A DNA stretch of 64,000 bases from Tetragonia tetragonoides (Eukaryota > Streptophyta > Magnoliopsida > Caryophyllales > Aizoaceae): NCBI GenBank assembly GCA_038025085.1, contig CM076153.1, positions 18,699,001-18,763,000 of the forward strand. The letters run 5' to 3'. This document shows, piece by piece, positions 11,391 to 24,155 of this stretch; the first letter of the stretch is position 1, and the number at the start of each line of letters is the position of its first letter. A program made the translations under genes and the position numbers. The notes under the pieces are model-generated. The model was not told the origin of the DNA. It ran no database searches and saw only the letters and a program-made list of their open reading frames with translations.

Positions 11391-14300
11391 ATGTTAATAA
11401 TGCTAATTTCATTTGTGTTTTGTTTGGTTGCAGGTTCAAAGACGGAATGAGAATTACCAAGGAACAAATGACAATTCTGCCTTTAATGTATGTACAAACC
11501 ACCATTATCTTTTTTTCCCCATTTAAGTAATTCTGCCTTTAATGTATGTATTTACATGGGAGCCATTTTTTTGTTTGTTTGTGTATTCAGTTTGCTGCAC
11601 GAATGCTTGACTTGACTCCCCAAAGTTAGACTTCTATGAACATTGATAAACCAAACTTAAGTCAAGCATGTACCTCTGACATCTAAATTTGGGTTGTATT
11701 ACAGTTGGATGTGTTTTTGTGGAATTTGATTCATTTTTACTCCGTGCATTCATTTTGGACAAATTGTATTGTGTAATTTGAATAAATAGTCTGATGTTAT
11801 TTTTCTTCGATGCTTTATAAACAGATGGAATGGTAGTTTAATGAATCATGTTTTCCAGGTTTGCACGTATCCCATTTATTCTTTACATTGTTTAAAATAG
11901 ATGAGGTGATGCAAAAATCAATATTTTGACACTGGTTCACAGATTGCATTTCATTTCATGTCACCATCAACTTCTATTCACATAAAATGCATACAAAATG
12001 CATCATTCATTTCATTACAAAACACCACCAACGTCCATTACATCATCGTAGTAAAATAACGCTAAAAAAAGTCAAAATTTTAATTTTCACTTTTCACGTG
12101 AAAAAAAGAAATTTTTATAAAAATAATCCAAAGTTTCACAATTCAACAATAATAATCCCAAGATGGTAAATCTATGTCGTTAATCCAAAGTTGTTAGCCG
12201 TCAAATAATATTGGTTTATGAGTAACAATGTTACAACTCCGTTATATCTTTGATGAGGTGGTAGTAATTAATTTTCTCTCTCCACGTTAATTTGTTCAAC
12301 TAAATTGATGTTCCCTCTGCTTCATCTTCTCCATTAACACTCCACAGTTCATACCATTGCCAAACAATTAAACACAACTTTTGCTCCACAATCTTCATTT
12401 TTACATCACATCATTCTCAATTTCTCTAATAATTTTAAGATAATCTTCTAAATTTCGTGGTTTATTTTTCGTCCCATAACTCCCCATAGAATCTGGGCGT
12501 ATCATACACTCAAAAACTCGAAAATTGGGTAGGGGATTTGATTGTGAGGGGTTTGGTTGTTGTGGTGGTGGTGGAATAATGGTGGAGGAAGGTTTTGGGT
12601 GACAGAAGAGAGAAAACAGATGCCATGGGAGAGAGAGAAGGTTTTTCTGTTCTAGTCCTTAATCTACTACAACTACAAGTAATAATTGATTAGTCATAAT
12701 CAATTAACCCCTAGCTTTGAATTGCACACAAATGCGTGCGTTTTTTAATTTTGAAAAGTAGGAAAAAAATAGACTAATTTTACAGGTGAAAATAATTCCT
12801 TATCATTTGATGAATGCATATATATAGTTAAGGAATACTATCAAATTAGTGAGTTGAAGAAGAATTTTGTATTGTTATTTTAGATATTTCATTGATTAGG
12901 AATGATTATTGTTGTATGTGCCCCTATTAGGCTATCAATCAATGATAATTCCCCCTCCCTGTTTCCAACGCTAAAAAAAAAAGAGCTTACAATACATTTT
13001 TTATCTTTAATAATTATTCCGAGTAAATTTTTTCATTGTGCTCGAACTAGAGAAATGAAAAATAATGTAGATTAAAAAGGCAAGGTGATAGCCTTTATGA
13101 CTTGTATAGAGGAACATGAGAGCTAATAATCTATGGCATACTAACATATTTATGTTTTTATGGTGATTATACTATTATAGTGGCATGACAGCTTATTTGA
13201 TCTTAACCTTCCAGTGAGTAGTCACAAATGACTCAGATCCAATATAATGAAAAGATTGAAGGTGCTTTTTCCTCGTCTTCTAATTTCCCCCATCTGTCAT
13301 TTCCCTCCTTTTTTTTCTCTAGTTGTAGACATATTTCATTAAAAGAAGTTTGAAATTAGAGAACAAACAATGAAAGTGAACCATATTAAAAGCTGAAAAA
13401 TGTCACTTGATTGCTACATTCAAAGAAAAGGAAATCCTTTCCATTCAAAAAGGAAAGAACATAGAAGAAAGACAATAGAACTCTACATCAATTACAGAAA
13501 AGTTAGTAAACTTCAAACATCTTTACAAAATACCAAAACAGGACTTTGTCCTTAGATTTGCAGGAAGGGATATAGTATGAAAAAGAGTTGGAATCTTTTA
13601 ACAAGCAACTAACTTCAATCCACATAACTTACACATGTTGATAACAAATGAAACTAGGACTGGGAAAAGCGTGTCATATTAGTGAGAAGGAAAAATAATA
13701 ATGATAAATATGTTGTGTGTACAAGAAGCAATATGTACAAAGTTTGAATGAAATAGAAGATGCCTACATAAACTTTTTGTTTTGTCTTTTGGTGACTATA
13801 CAAATATTTTCAGAAGCAAAGTGACCCCAAAAGTGTAAATCTCACAATAACAACTGCAAAAAAAAAAATGTACATTCAAGATCATCTTATTAGGCCAAGG
13901 ATGTTCATTTCTTGCTTGCTTGGTTAACATGATTGTGAGGGGCGGGGGTAGATGGTATACTCATATCATATATACAATCAATTACCAACATTGTCGTCAT
14001 TGTATACATATGCCAGATACATATAGTAACAGAGTGAAAGAGAGTCGTGAAAAGAAGAAGAATCTTAAACTGCGATTAAGTATTAAGATTTAAAAGACAT
14101 CCTGCTTTCTAACCTAATCGAAAGGGCACAAAAGCTCAAGATCTCAATATTTATTTTACAAAGACATTTATCACAAATTGGTGCATTTCACCCCTCGCTT
14201 GATATGGTTTTTACCAAATTAAGTGTTCACAGAGCAAAAATAAAGCAAATAAGCAATAGATGCACTTGGAAACATGATTTTAAAAAAAGGAAAAAAGTTA

Positions 14301-14909
14301 ACTAATAAACGCAAGGCATTGAGATAACAAATATTCAATCTGTACAGACATGAAAATCACTAATTCACTACCATCTAAACCTCTAACTCATCCGTAGAGT
14401 TTCACCAAGCACCATAATTCACCACGCTCAATAATTCATGTGAAATGATCCAAACACCAAACGTTGAAAGGCATGAGTGAACTAATAATTGATGCTAAAC
14501 AATTATTAGGACTCCATTTTTTTCTTTTTTCACGGGACGTAGACTATATATCAAGTTTAAGCTACTCAAGTAAATATCTGGTAGTGTCAAGTATTAGATG
14601 CATGATAAGTTAATATGGATTGCATGCAAAATCCTTTTGAATATCTAAATGCACAAAATAAAATTGATTAAAATTTTCATTAATAAGATTCGGATGAGGC
14701 ATATTAATAGGGCAGATAGGCTTTTTGCTTCTTTTTTTATTTTTAAATTGCGTGGGTGCAATTGACTATTGTAGCCTTACTATTGTTGGTATGTTGAAGG
14801 GTCTTTTAGTCCAAACGAAATTTGGAGTCACAAAACGCCAAAGCCCCGTCTTAACTTTATAGAATAGAGATAATTTGTGTCATTAAACAATAAAACTAAA
14901 AGTAGGCTA
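11391..14909. other. AT-rich intergenic DNA, no gene recognised
   Basis: About 3.5 kb with no convincing reading frame. A GA-rich/pyrimidine-rich stretch near 12540-12650 and scattered A or T runs are the only structure I can see. Parts may be old decayed repeats. No RNA gene was recognised. Confidence 0.5.
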
Positions 14910-14919
14910 ACAGAGTTAG

Positions 14920-17735
14920 TTTTTTTTTTTTTTTTTTGATGGGAAATACGAGCCAATTTTATTAATGTGTAAACGAATTACAATAGTCTTCTGCTATGCA
15001 ATCTAGCAGTTCCGGAGGTCCACCTCCCACCCAAACTCTAGCAGTGAAATCTATAGGTTGTAAATGAGCCATAAGATGAGCTGCTTGGTTGCCACCCCTC
15101 CTAATGTGGCACCAAGTACACGACAAAAAACATGAAGAAAACTGAACTATCTCCTTACAAATATTACCAAGGTAACTAACAGGAAAAAGCTTACTATTAA
15201 GCAAAGAAATAATATGATAGCAATCACTCTCTACCACCACATGAGTGCACCCCTCCTGCCTTGCCATCAAAAAGGACAGCCTTAGCTTCTGCAAAACTAG
15301 GCTCCCATTGATCACGCAGCTGGCTGCACGCCGATCTCACCACCTCGCCATCCCACCTGCGCAGCACCACCCCCAAACCAGTACCTATATCACGCAGCAC
15401 AGCAGCGTCAACGTTCACCTTGATGATTCCTTGACTAGGCGGACACCACTGTGTAGCACCCACCCCCTGCACTGGAATACAAGCAGGCCGAGCACCCTCC
15501 ACGGCGTCCCAATAAGCTTGCATATAGGCCAACGCTCTCTTCGCTACCCCGTCTCGATAAGCTACCCCATCACCATGGATAAAAATATTTCTTTCGTTCC
15601 AGTTAGCCCATAGAATCATAGCTACTCTACACATATCCTCTTCTCTCATCTCACCTGTAACAGGACACCACCAATCAATCGCCAGCTGAATACCACTCAC
15701 TTCGGTCACCTCCATGAGATCCGCTTCTACATACCCAGGCCCTCTCCGCACCCATACAAGCCACTAGTGCATGAAGCTCGGTCTCATATGGACACGGACA
15801 CCTCAGACAACTTGCATCTGCTCCTTCAATTCTCCGCTGAATATTTGCTTTCGATGGTAAAGCTGCCATGCAGAAACGCCACAAGAAAGACCTGACTTTT
15901 GGAGGCACATTCAAACTCCATATCTTATTCCACGTCTTCGTATCAGCACTTGAACTTGACCCTCGCTCCTCCTCTAACTTCCTCCAGCGAATAAAATGGT
16001 AGCCCGTTTTGACTGAATAACGACCATCACGAGCATAGTGCCAAACCAATATATCCTCTTGGTCATTTGAGCAAAGAGGTATGTTCAAAATTTCGGTAGC
16101 TTCCCAAGAAACAAACAACTCCTTCACCAGACCCTCTCTCCACCTACGGAACTCATCAATCAAATCCACTACGCGCAGCTCTTCCGTACCTGGTTTGCAG
16201 GTAGAAATAATCTTGAAAGACGGGGGTGACGCCTTCCATCTATCACGCCAGACATTTATCCTCCGTCCATTCCCCACGAGCCACCTAGTCCCCTGTTCAA
16301 TCACCCATCTCGCACTTAAAATACTTCGCCAAACGTAGCTAGGACGAGTACCCAGTTGAGCATCAAAAATATTACACCTTGGGTAGTACTTGGCCTTCAT
16401 AACTCTTGCTGCAAGAGAGTGTGGTTCTTTCATAAGTCTCCAAATCTGTTTATCCAACATAGCATCATTAAACAAATCAATATGTCTAAATCCTAATCCT
16501 CCCATCATCTTTGGCCAACACAATTTTTCCCAGGCCACCCAACAAATTTTCTTCTCCCCTCTCTTGCTGCCCCACCAGAATTTTGCAACCAACGACTGAA
16601 TCTCCTTACATAAACCACCTGGAAGCTTAAATAAACTCATCCAATAGGTATGGATCGATTGGACAACCGCCTTTATGAGGATCTCTCTACCAGCAAAAGA
16701 GAGTAATTCTTGCTTCCACCCCTGCATTTTCTTCCAAATTTTCTCCTTTATCGGTGCAAACACATGCTTTTTTGATCTCCCAATACGTGTTGGCAGTCCC
16801 AGGTACTTCACAAACCTCTCTGTTACCTGTGCCTCCAGTCTTCCCGCAATATGAGCCTTTGTATTATCTGCAACATTAGGACTAAAAACAATTTCAGATT
16901 TGGTAAAATTGATTTTTTGCCCCGACGCTGCCTCATACGTAGACAAGGTTCTCATAATAGCGTCTACATTACGATCATCCGCCCTGCAAAAAATGATGAT
17001 GTCGTCTGTAAAAAATAAATGTGAGATATGAGGGGCATCCTTACAAACTGTAACACCCTCTATATTTTTCTGAATCACCTCCCTCTCCACTAAGCTAGAA
17101 AAAATTTCAGCACACAAGATGAAAAGGTAGGAGATATAGGATCTCCCTGCCTAATACCCCTTCCCGGGAGAAATCTCTCCGTAGCATTACCATTGACAAG
17201 GACAGCAAACGAAACAGTGCGCACACATCTCATAACCATCTCCACCCATTTATTACAGAAACCCAACCTCCGCATTGCCTCCTCCAAAAAACTCCATTCC
17301 ACCTGATCATATGCCTTACTCATATCCAATTTGAGCGCCATCACCCCCTTGCTACCTGACGTCACACTCCGCATATAATGAAAACATTCAAAAGCGACCA
17401 TGACATTATCTGTAATAAGCCGATCAGGGGTAAAAGCACTCTGGTTGAGAGAGAGAATATGAGGGAGGACCAATTTAAGCCTATTAGCTAATACCTTTGA
17501 CGCAAGCTTATAAATCACATTACAGATACTAATAGGCCTAAATTCAGTCATAGAAGAAGGTTTTTTACACTTGGGAATCAAAACAATATTTGTGGAATTT
17601 ATCTCATACAAATCACAGCCACCATTTAAGAGGGAGATCACATAAGTAGAGACATCATTTCCGACAATATGCCAAAATTTTTGGAAAAAATTAGCATTCA
17701 TACCGTCGGGGCCCGGAGCCTTACTCGGGAGCCTT
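14920..17735 (-). mobile_element. 5'-truncated LINE (non-LTR retrotransposon) with RT, zf-RVT and RNase H
   Basis: Read on the minus strand, the remnant starts inside the reverse transcriptase (APGPDGMNANFFQKFW near 17710). It continues through LDMSKAYDQVEW, GRGIRQGDPISP and FTDDIIIFC, a zinc-binding RT C-terminal domain with CLRCPCPYETELHALVAC, and an RNase H-like tail with KVNVDAAV near 15410 and ESDCYHIISLL near 15200. It ends in a poly(A) tail (T run 14920-14937). A 10-bp duplication ACAGAGTTAG (14910-14919 and 17736-17745) flanks it. The endonuclease and N-terminus are missing (5' truncation). At least three frame breaks occur: near 17110 in the RT, near 15740 between the zinc domain and the linker, and near 15270 in RNase H. 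It cannot encode a working polyprotein. Confidence 0.92.
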
Positions 17736-17947
17736 ACAGAGTTAGTTACTGGACCAATATCGTAGGACATGTGTCAACTTTGGATTAACGAAATAGATTT
17801 TCCATCTCGCAATTATTAGTGTCGCATTGATGAAACTTCGGATTATTTTTATCAAATTTTCCAAAAAAAATAATTTTTAGTTAATTCAAGAAAATATTTT
17901 CTTACCAAAAAAAAAAAGAGCGAGAAGGAAACTAACGTGTACACAAA

Positions 17948-18246
17948 GGGTGTGTTCTTTTCCACTTATTGGACCTTACTCAATCAGTGAAAATCAATGA
18001 CAAGACCTTACTCAATCAGTGAGAATCAGTGGCAGGACCTTACTCATCAGTGGAAATCAGTGGCAGCACCGACATTCCCCCTCACAGAATCAGTGGCAGG
18101 ACCTTATTGAATCAGTGAGAATCAGTGGCAGGACCTTACTCAATCAGTGGAAATCAGTGGAAGGACCTTACCCAATCAATGGGAATCAGTGGGAGGACCT
18201 TATCCAATCAGTGAGAATTAGGGGAAATAAGTGGAAAAAACGCACC
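17948..18246. mobile_element. Small TIR element with internal minisatellite
   Basis: Ends match as inverted repeats: GGTGTGTTCTTTTCCACTTA at the left and, in reverse complement, GGTGCGTTTTTTCCACTTAT at the right. The interior (about 17983-18235) is built of repeats of roughly 30 bp around AATCAGTGGCAGGACCTTAC. No clear target duplication is visible. It is a non-coding MITE-like unit; the reading frame through the repeats is not a gene. Confidence 0.65.
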
Positions 18247-18256
18247 GATGAGTTTT

Positions 18257-20108
18257 CAATAATCGCCAACCACCACAAGTAACCATAATAGATTAATGAT
18301 AGCCGTTGATCTATATCAAAACAATCTTGACCTTTAAAATTATATATTTTACTAAAAGTATTTATAATCATTATCAAACTATCAAAATTTATTTTTTTTC
18401 CTTAAGCAAAATAATAAATCATTTTAGCAAATCAATAAAATAAGGTCTTGTTTGTGTGAATATCTTTTTTGTTATTTTTATGTGGCTTACATTAGAATTG
18501 TTTCGACCAGTTTCATTACATGCTCACTGTTCACAATATCCATGGCAATGGGGATTGATGGATTTTGGACTTTGGAGTACCGACTACCGAGTACGATATC
18601 GATCCATTGATAAGGGTGGACTTCTTTTTTTGTTCTTTCTTGGATGCACTAAGAATCTTCAATTAACATATATGTGTCGTTTCATCCCTTCATTCCGTAA
18701 TTCCAGGATTTGTTTCATTCTTCTCTTCTTCATCGTCTTCTTTTTCCTTTTTTTTTTCTTCTTTTGCAGTTCAACTCAATTACCAAACCCTTTAAAATAA
18801 ATAAATAACAAATTACCAAACTACTGACGCAATGAAACTTCTGCTTAATTAGTTCCTTAATCTTGTATACTACTTACGCAAGAAAAGAAAAGATTTTAGA
18901 ATATATATCTCCAAATCTTTTATTTCTGGAAATATATATACTAAGTAAAATCTTTGCTTTTTTTTTGAGGTGATAAAAATCACGGCCATCTTCATCATCC
19001 CGCCAATAAGTGTCCAGTTCACGCCTTGATTGATACAATTGAGACTTCGGAAGGGATGGTGGTGATGTCGTAACCTGTGATGGGGATGGGAAGGGAAATA
19101 TTATAGTGACGGGAATAGACCTATAAAGTTGACGAAGCTTCGACGACCATGCCGGTGAGATTGCAGACAATGAATTAAGGGATGAAGTTTTCTTTATTTT
19201 TCCTGTTATAATTATTTGTAGCAATATTAAGAACAATGAACACAACGATACTTAGCTTGTCGAAACAATCCTAAGGCTCCGTTTGGTTGGGGTGAAAACA
19301 GTTTTCCTGGAAAACAGTTTTTCCATTTTTCGTTGTTTGGTTTACAATGGGAAAGAAAATAGTTTTCTGGGGAAAAGCATTTCACCTATGTAGGTGTAAA
19401 TGTTTTCCCTTCAAAATGAAGGGAAAACGGTTTTCCGTTGGTGGGATACCATGTCCCCGGAGCACTAATAGTGGACTTGATCATCGGGTTTGGTTGTCGG
19501 GACTTCGGGTCATAAAAACAAACTCGCACCCGACTTGATTGGGCCTCGGGCCGAACTTTCGGGCCACTTTTTCGATATTGTCTTTTTTCTTCACATAAGT
19601 ATAACTTTTTACTCCGATATGCGTTTGAGGTGATTTTTTTTTTGAATCCACCTAACTTTTCGAGATCGACGCAACTATGTTAGTAGATTTTAATTTTTAT
19701 AAAAAGTAATTTTTTTGGAAAATTGTTTTCCGTTGTATCCAAACAACGGAAAATGTGAATGAAAATACATTTTACACTGAAAATGATTTTCAGCTGAAAA
19801 TACTTTTCAGTTGAAAACGATTTTCCGCCCAACCAAACAGAGCCTAAATGTAAGAATGTAACATCGTAATTCGTAAGCCAAGTACAAACATCAAAACTAA
19901 TGTAAACACAAACAAGGCCTTACTTATTAATTTACTAAAATGATTTATTATTTTGCTTAAGAAAATAAGATATTTTTAATTTTTTTTTGGCTTTCAAAAA
20001 TCATTATAAATGCTTATGTATATATTTTTAATGGTGAAGATTAATTTTGTATAGATCAACGACTATTATTAATCTGTTATGGTAACTTGCGATAGTTGTC
20101 AATTATTG
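18257..20108. mobile_element. Long-TIR (~200 bp) Mutator-like non-autonomous element
   Basis: The sequence at 18257-18459 reappears as a diverged reverse complement at about 19902-20108, from CAATAAT at the outer ends to the inner CTTGTTTGTGT. TIRs of this length are typical of Mutator-like elements. The interior (18460-19901) contains a Tourist MITE (19275-19844) and a region with a minus-strand reading frame of 123 codons (19245-18874) that I do not recognise. No transposase is present. A 9-bp target duplication is not obvious. It could be a Pack-MULE carrying host fragments, but that is inference. Confidence 0.65.
19275..19844. mobile_element. Tourist-like (PIF/Harbinger) MITE
   Basis: Ends are GGCTCCGTTTGGTTGGG and, in reverse complement, GGCTCTGTTTGGTTGGG, flanked by TAA on both sides (19272-19274 and 19845-19847), the 3-bp target duplication of PIF/Harbinger elements. 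Subterminal GGAAAAC/GTTTTCC runs make the ends further self-complementary. The element is 570 bp and non-coding. It is nested inside the long-TIR element. Confidence 0.85.
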
Positions 20109-21150
20109 TAGATTTTTTGCTTGAGATTATTATTTTCTTTTTTTTGAGGGGAGAGATTATTATTGAATATAATACTAGATTGTAACTTGAAATTATTATT
20201 ATAGGACAATACATCCAATTTTCCTAATAATAATAAACGCGCAGGATTCAGGTAGGTGCGCGGGTCAGTTTATGGTCTACCCAGTATCCAGTGAATCGTT
20301 CTTTCTGTAGAACCGTATGCTTTCTCTTCAGCTTTTGCCGCGGAGTTGCTGTGTATCAGGTACTCTCTCTCTCTCCTCTTATTCTCTTCCCCGTCCAGGC
20401 AACTCAAATTTTGCGTTTGCACTGTGATTCACAATTGTCAAGTTTTATTCTTTAATTTCATGTTCAATTTGACATTATATGGGGGACTGTAGATCATTAA
20501 ATTATCTCAGAAAGTTTCAGTCTTTCTTTGTCCTCCCAGCTCAATATGTTTATTTTCACTAATGTTTTGGTCTGTTAGTGTTCATGTGCTGTCTTAATAG
20601 TCTTATTGTGAATATTCTTAGGGTTTTCAATTTGCTCTTTCCACAAGTGTTTTGGTCTGTTAGTAAAGTTTTCATCTTTTTGTGCTTGTCTGTATTTCTG
20701 TGATGATTGTCTATGTAGCTCAAATATTGGGCTTATATTTGGCCTTGCTCGTTTAATTTCCTTGTAAAGTTCCGATTTTTTTTTTCTTTTTTCTCTCTGT
20801 CTCCCCCTTTACCAGCCGATCTCTGTCGAATGATGATAATTTTAAATGTGAGCTTTGTTGACTAATGATCTAAATCAATGACAATTGCTCCCCTAATTCA
20901 AATTGTAACTTCCGCAGCGCTTTTGGTACATTTGAAAGAAGTTTTCCTGTTTTGGTACACCTTATGGGGAAAAAGGCGTGGCGTGCCCGTAGATCTTGTA
21001 TCCGTAAGGTATCACTTTGAGTCCTCAATTTTAGCTAGTGCTCTTTCTTTTTGGAATGAGGTTGTTGTCAACATAATAATTGTTGTGACTACTTCTTTAC
21101 TTCTTTATTACATGGGCGTGCATTGTGATATCCCCTTTAACTTGTGACTG
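20109..21150 (+). other. Upstream region and probable 5' UTR of the F-box gene
   Basis: A likely leader exon ends at about 20359 (GTATCAG before GTACTCTCTCTC), followed by a CT-rich intron running towards the ATG at 21151. This is a common arrangement in plants. I cannot identify the transcription start. The frame at 20878-21147 is probably intronic and has no recognised domain. Confidence 0.4.
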
Positions 21151-23051
21151 ATGAAACAGAGTCAGCGTCGCAAAGAAAGAGGTCCTCGACGGAAGGATCG
21201 GCTGAGTGAGTTGCCCAGATGAAATTCTATTGTCGATTCTGTCCATGGCCTTCGTTACATTGAAGGAAGCTGCAAGAACTAGTCTTATTTCCCACAGATG
21301 GAAAAACCTATGGCGATTTTTTCCTATCTTGAACTTTGAAGATTTGAGGGAGGTTATAGTAAAGATGACACGTGAACTTACCCCTGAGCTGCTTTTCCAG
21401 GAAAGATACACTTTTATCAATTGGGTCGATCTTGTTACCAAAGATTATCTTGGTCCATCCCTTGATAAGTTCACGATCCTTTTTGATTTTGACGATACTT
21501 ATCAATCTCATATTGACAAATGGCTGGCCTTTGCATTAGCAAAACGAGTTAAGAAGCTTGAGCTAGATTTTAAACCTTCACATTCTAGGACTTGGTCAAT
21601 GTGCAAGCCTCAGCTGCCACATAATTTGGGTAGGACTGTTTCAAGCCTCACATCTTTGTGTCTCACATATGTAAGAATTACCGCGGAAGTCATTGAGTGC
21701 CTCTTGCTTTCTTGTCCGCTCCTTGAGAACTTGTATATTGACCGTTTGGACAATTTAACCAGCATAAGAGCTCCTTGTTCATCATTGATGTTGAAATATT
21801 TGGAGGTGTCTGTTTGTAATAGTATGAAAACCATCGATATCTCTGCCCCAAACCTTTTGTCGTTTAGTTATGATGGCCCCCATATAGAGCTGCATATTAG
21901 AAATGCCTTCTCACTTTCTGAGGTGTCAGTTGGTACTGGATTTGAGAGACGGCAGTCTATCAATGATTCTTTGGACTCCCTTTCAATGTATTTATCACAG
22001 TTGGAGTTTCTAAGTTTGAGCATGTCCTTATTTGAAGAGGTCAGTGTGATTTCTGCCATCAGTATTCGTCGGATTTGAAATTTCTTTTAATTAGTTAGTA
22101 TATTTTTAATGAAGTTTATTCATAAATGTGTACTTTCTGATTTTTTTCCCTTGCAGCTGAATATGGGGATCAGTAATATTCCATCTTTGCCAAATCTGAA
22201 GCACCTTGAACTAATAGTGAGGGCAAGATGCGAACAATCCCTCTTGGGATGGACTCACATGGTTGAAGCATCTCCGATCCTGCAGAAACTGACATTGAAG
22301 GCAATACATGCTTCCTTTTTCTTAGGCGTTCTGCGTGCATAAAATCTACGTGAATGTGTATGCTTCCTTGTTTAGTGGTGTGGGAGGTGAATTAATTGCA
22401 CTGCAGTTTAGAATAACATAAATAGTCAATCATGTCTGCTTGACCACTGCACTCATCGTTTCGTGTTTTGGCTATCATGAAATCAATCACAACTTTTAAT
22501 TTTTTTTTTGGTTTCTTTAGACTAGTATTTGGTTTACTTTTTCAATCGGTAATTAATTGGTCGAATTTATCTATGGGCGAATTTAAATAGCTTTAGAGTT
22601 CAGACTTCATGAAGTTGTCCTATATATGGTTATCTATGTGTGACTCTTTTTACGCTTTAACAATGTACTTTGTATTTAATAGTTGGAACCTAGGTGGATG
22701 TATTGTTCATTGGCTCATCTTTCTTTGTTAAATTTATAGTAACATCAATCAGGCATTAATTTGCTGCAGTTAGTTGTTGGTGATCTCCCAACTGGAAGGG
22801 CGATACAAAGGCATCGGGGTCGCCCTCTTAAGTGTTTGAAGACCCTGGAGATTGTTGGCTTTTTGGGACATCCTATTGACCTTGAACTGGCCACCTATGT
22901 GTTCAAGAATGCCTTCAGGCTCAAAGTGGTGATTGTTGATGTTGCTCCGCCTTTTGATGACGCAAAGGAGCCGAACCAATGTGCAGTAGATCGTCTATTC
23001 AAACTTGAGAGGGAATTACCTCAACGTGTAAAGCTGATTGTCAGGATATGA
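21151..23051 (+). CDS. F-box/FBD/LRR-repeat protein, three exons, with a frameshift in the F-box
   Basis: F-box/FBD proteins are substrate-recognition subunits of SCF ubiquitin ligases. The N-terminus from ATG 21151 (MKQSQRRKERGPRRKDRLSE) leads into an F-box, whose continuation (DEILLSILSM ... SHRWKNLW) is in a different frame: one extra base near 21217 causes TGA at 21220. Exon 1 ends at 22039. It carries a leucine-rich stretch including LTSLCLTYVRITAEVIECLL. Exon 2 is 22157-22300. Exon 3 is 22770-23051 and encodes an FBD-type segment (KCLKTLEIVGFLG, then a C-terminal ELPQRVKLIVRI). Intron 1 is GT-AG. Intron 2 appears to begin AAG|GC, a GC-AG intron. Exons 1-3 stay in phase after the frameshift. 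The frameshift could be a real null mutation, an assembly error, or be avoided by the in-frame ATG at 21242, which would remove most of the F-box N-terminus. Confidence 0.8.
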
Positions 23052-24155
23052 CTTATTAGCGAATAGCTTATTATTATTATTAGTATTATATCTAAAAACT
23101 TATTATTGCTACTATGTTAATTGTTTATCATCATTAAGACTTTTCTGCTAGGATGTAGAGCCCGCCTGTCTTTGTTGTATCAGTTGAGTTTATCCCCCAC
23201 CCCACTTATCTTTCATGTGAACAATTGAGTTGATAAAGTTCTAATGGTCATTTTGTAATCTGTTAGATTGCTCCGAGCGTAATTATAAGAATCTGCTACT
23301 CTTTTGGTGTAATATGTCCCATTCCATTCATCTTAATATTGACAAGTCAACTGTTAGTTTCTAAGATGGTTTGGGGTAATATTATTCGCACTAATGAGCA
23401 GTGTATTTTGAGCTCATTGATTGACCCCTACGTTTGTACCCCTTGATGTGGCCTTTAGCATAATCAGAGATGTGCTCTCTAAGGCTGCCAAAAACCTTCC
23501 TATGGGCAACAGATCAGCTAGGATGATTTTCTTAAGGAATTTCTTGGAGGCCATATGTTCTAACCTTGAGTTTAGTTCACTTTAGATGAACTCGATGGAG
23601 TTGACAAAGCACTGTCCACATTTTGGAGAGGTTGGAAGTTCTAACTGGAAGAACTATAGCGTGCGTATGATGTTGAAGAATTTAACTCGGGGTTAACTCT
23701 GCACACTTTTTATCTTGGGATTTATTCTTCATGAGATGTGTTGATCCATTGCTTATCTGTGAAATTGGATGAGAAACGATATTGAAAACAGTACTTACAC
23801 ATACAGCTCGAATTGCATAAAGGTAAGCTAGGCCTTTAGAAGTTCCTATATGAAGTTATTCTGCCATTCATATTTTATTCGATTCACTGAAACCTAGGCC
23901 TTTAAATGTTCCTTTTGAGATATGTGAATTTTTATTTATTTATTTATCAATACATACATTTCTCTTCTTCTACCCCTAGATATGAATACTATAATATTGT
24001 TCTTTTGCAGGTCCAATTGATTACTTACTTTCTTCCTATTTTTTCAGGCTTGGGACAATGATGAGATAGCTACTGAAATCTCAGAATTTAAAATGGAAAT
24101 ACTTGATTCTGCTGCCCCTCTGGAAGCTGCAAAATGATAACCTGTGTTGTCTAAC
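23052..24155. other. Intergenic region with a possible orphan terminal exon
   Basis: Mostly AT-rich non-coding DNA downstream of the F-box gene. Around 24047-24136, after a plausible acceptor (TTTTTTTCAG), there is a plus-strand frame reading AWDNDEIATEISEFKMEILD and ending in TGA soon after. It looks like a last exon, but I do not recognise it and cannot find its preceding exons. Confidence 0.35.

Noticed and set aside
15245..15613. 122-codon plus-strand frame
   Set aside because: Antisense shadow of the minus-strand LINE RNase H region.
18019..18282. Plus-strand frame reading repeated RISGRTLL and similar
   Set aside because: It is the translation of a minisatellite.
18874..19245. 123-codon minus-strand frame with a Ser/Pro-rich middle
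   Set aside because: No recognisable domain. It lies inside a non-autonomous element, so kept only as a possible captured fragment.
24047..24136. Terminal-exon-like frame AWDNDEIATEISEFKMEILD
   Set aside because: Looks like an exon, but there are no recognisable neighbours and no family match in memory; noted only in the intergenic entry.
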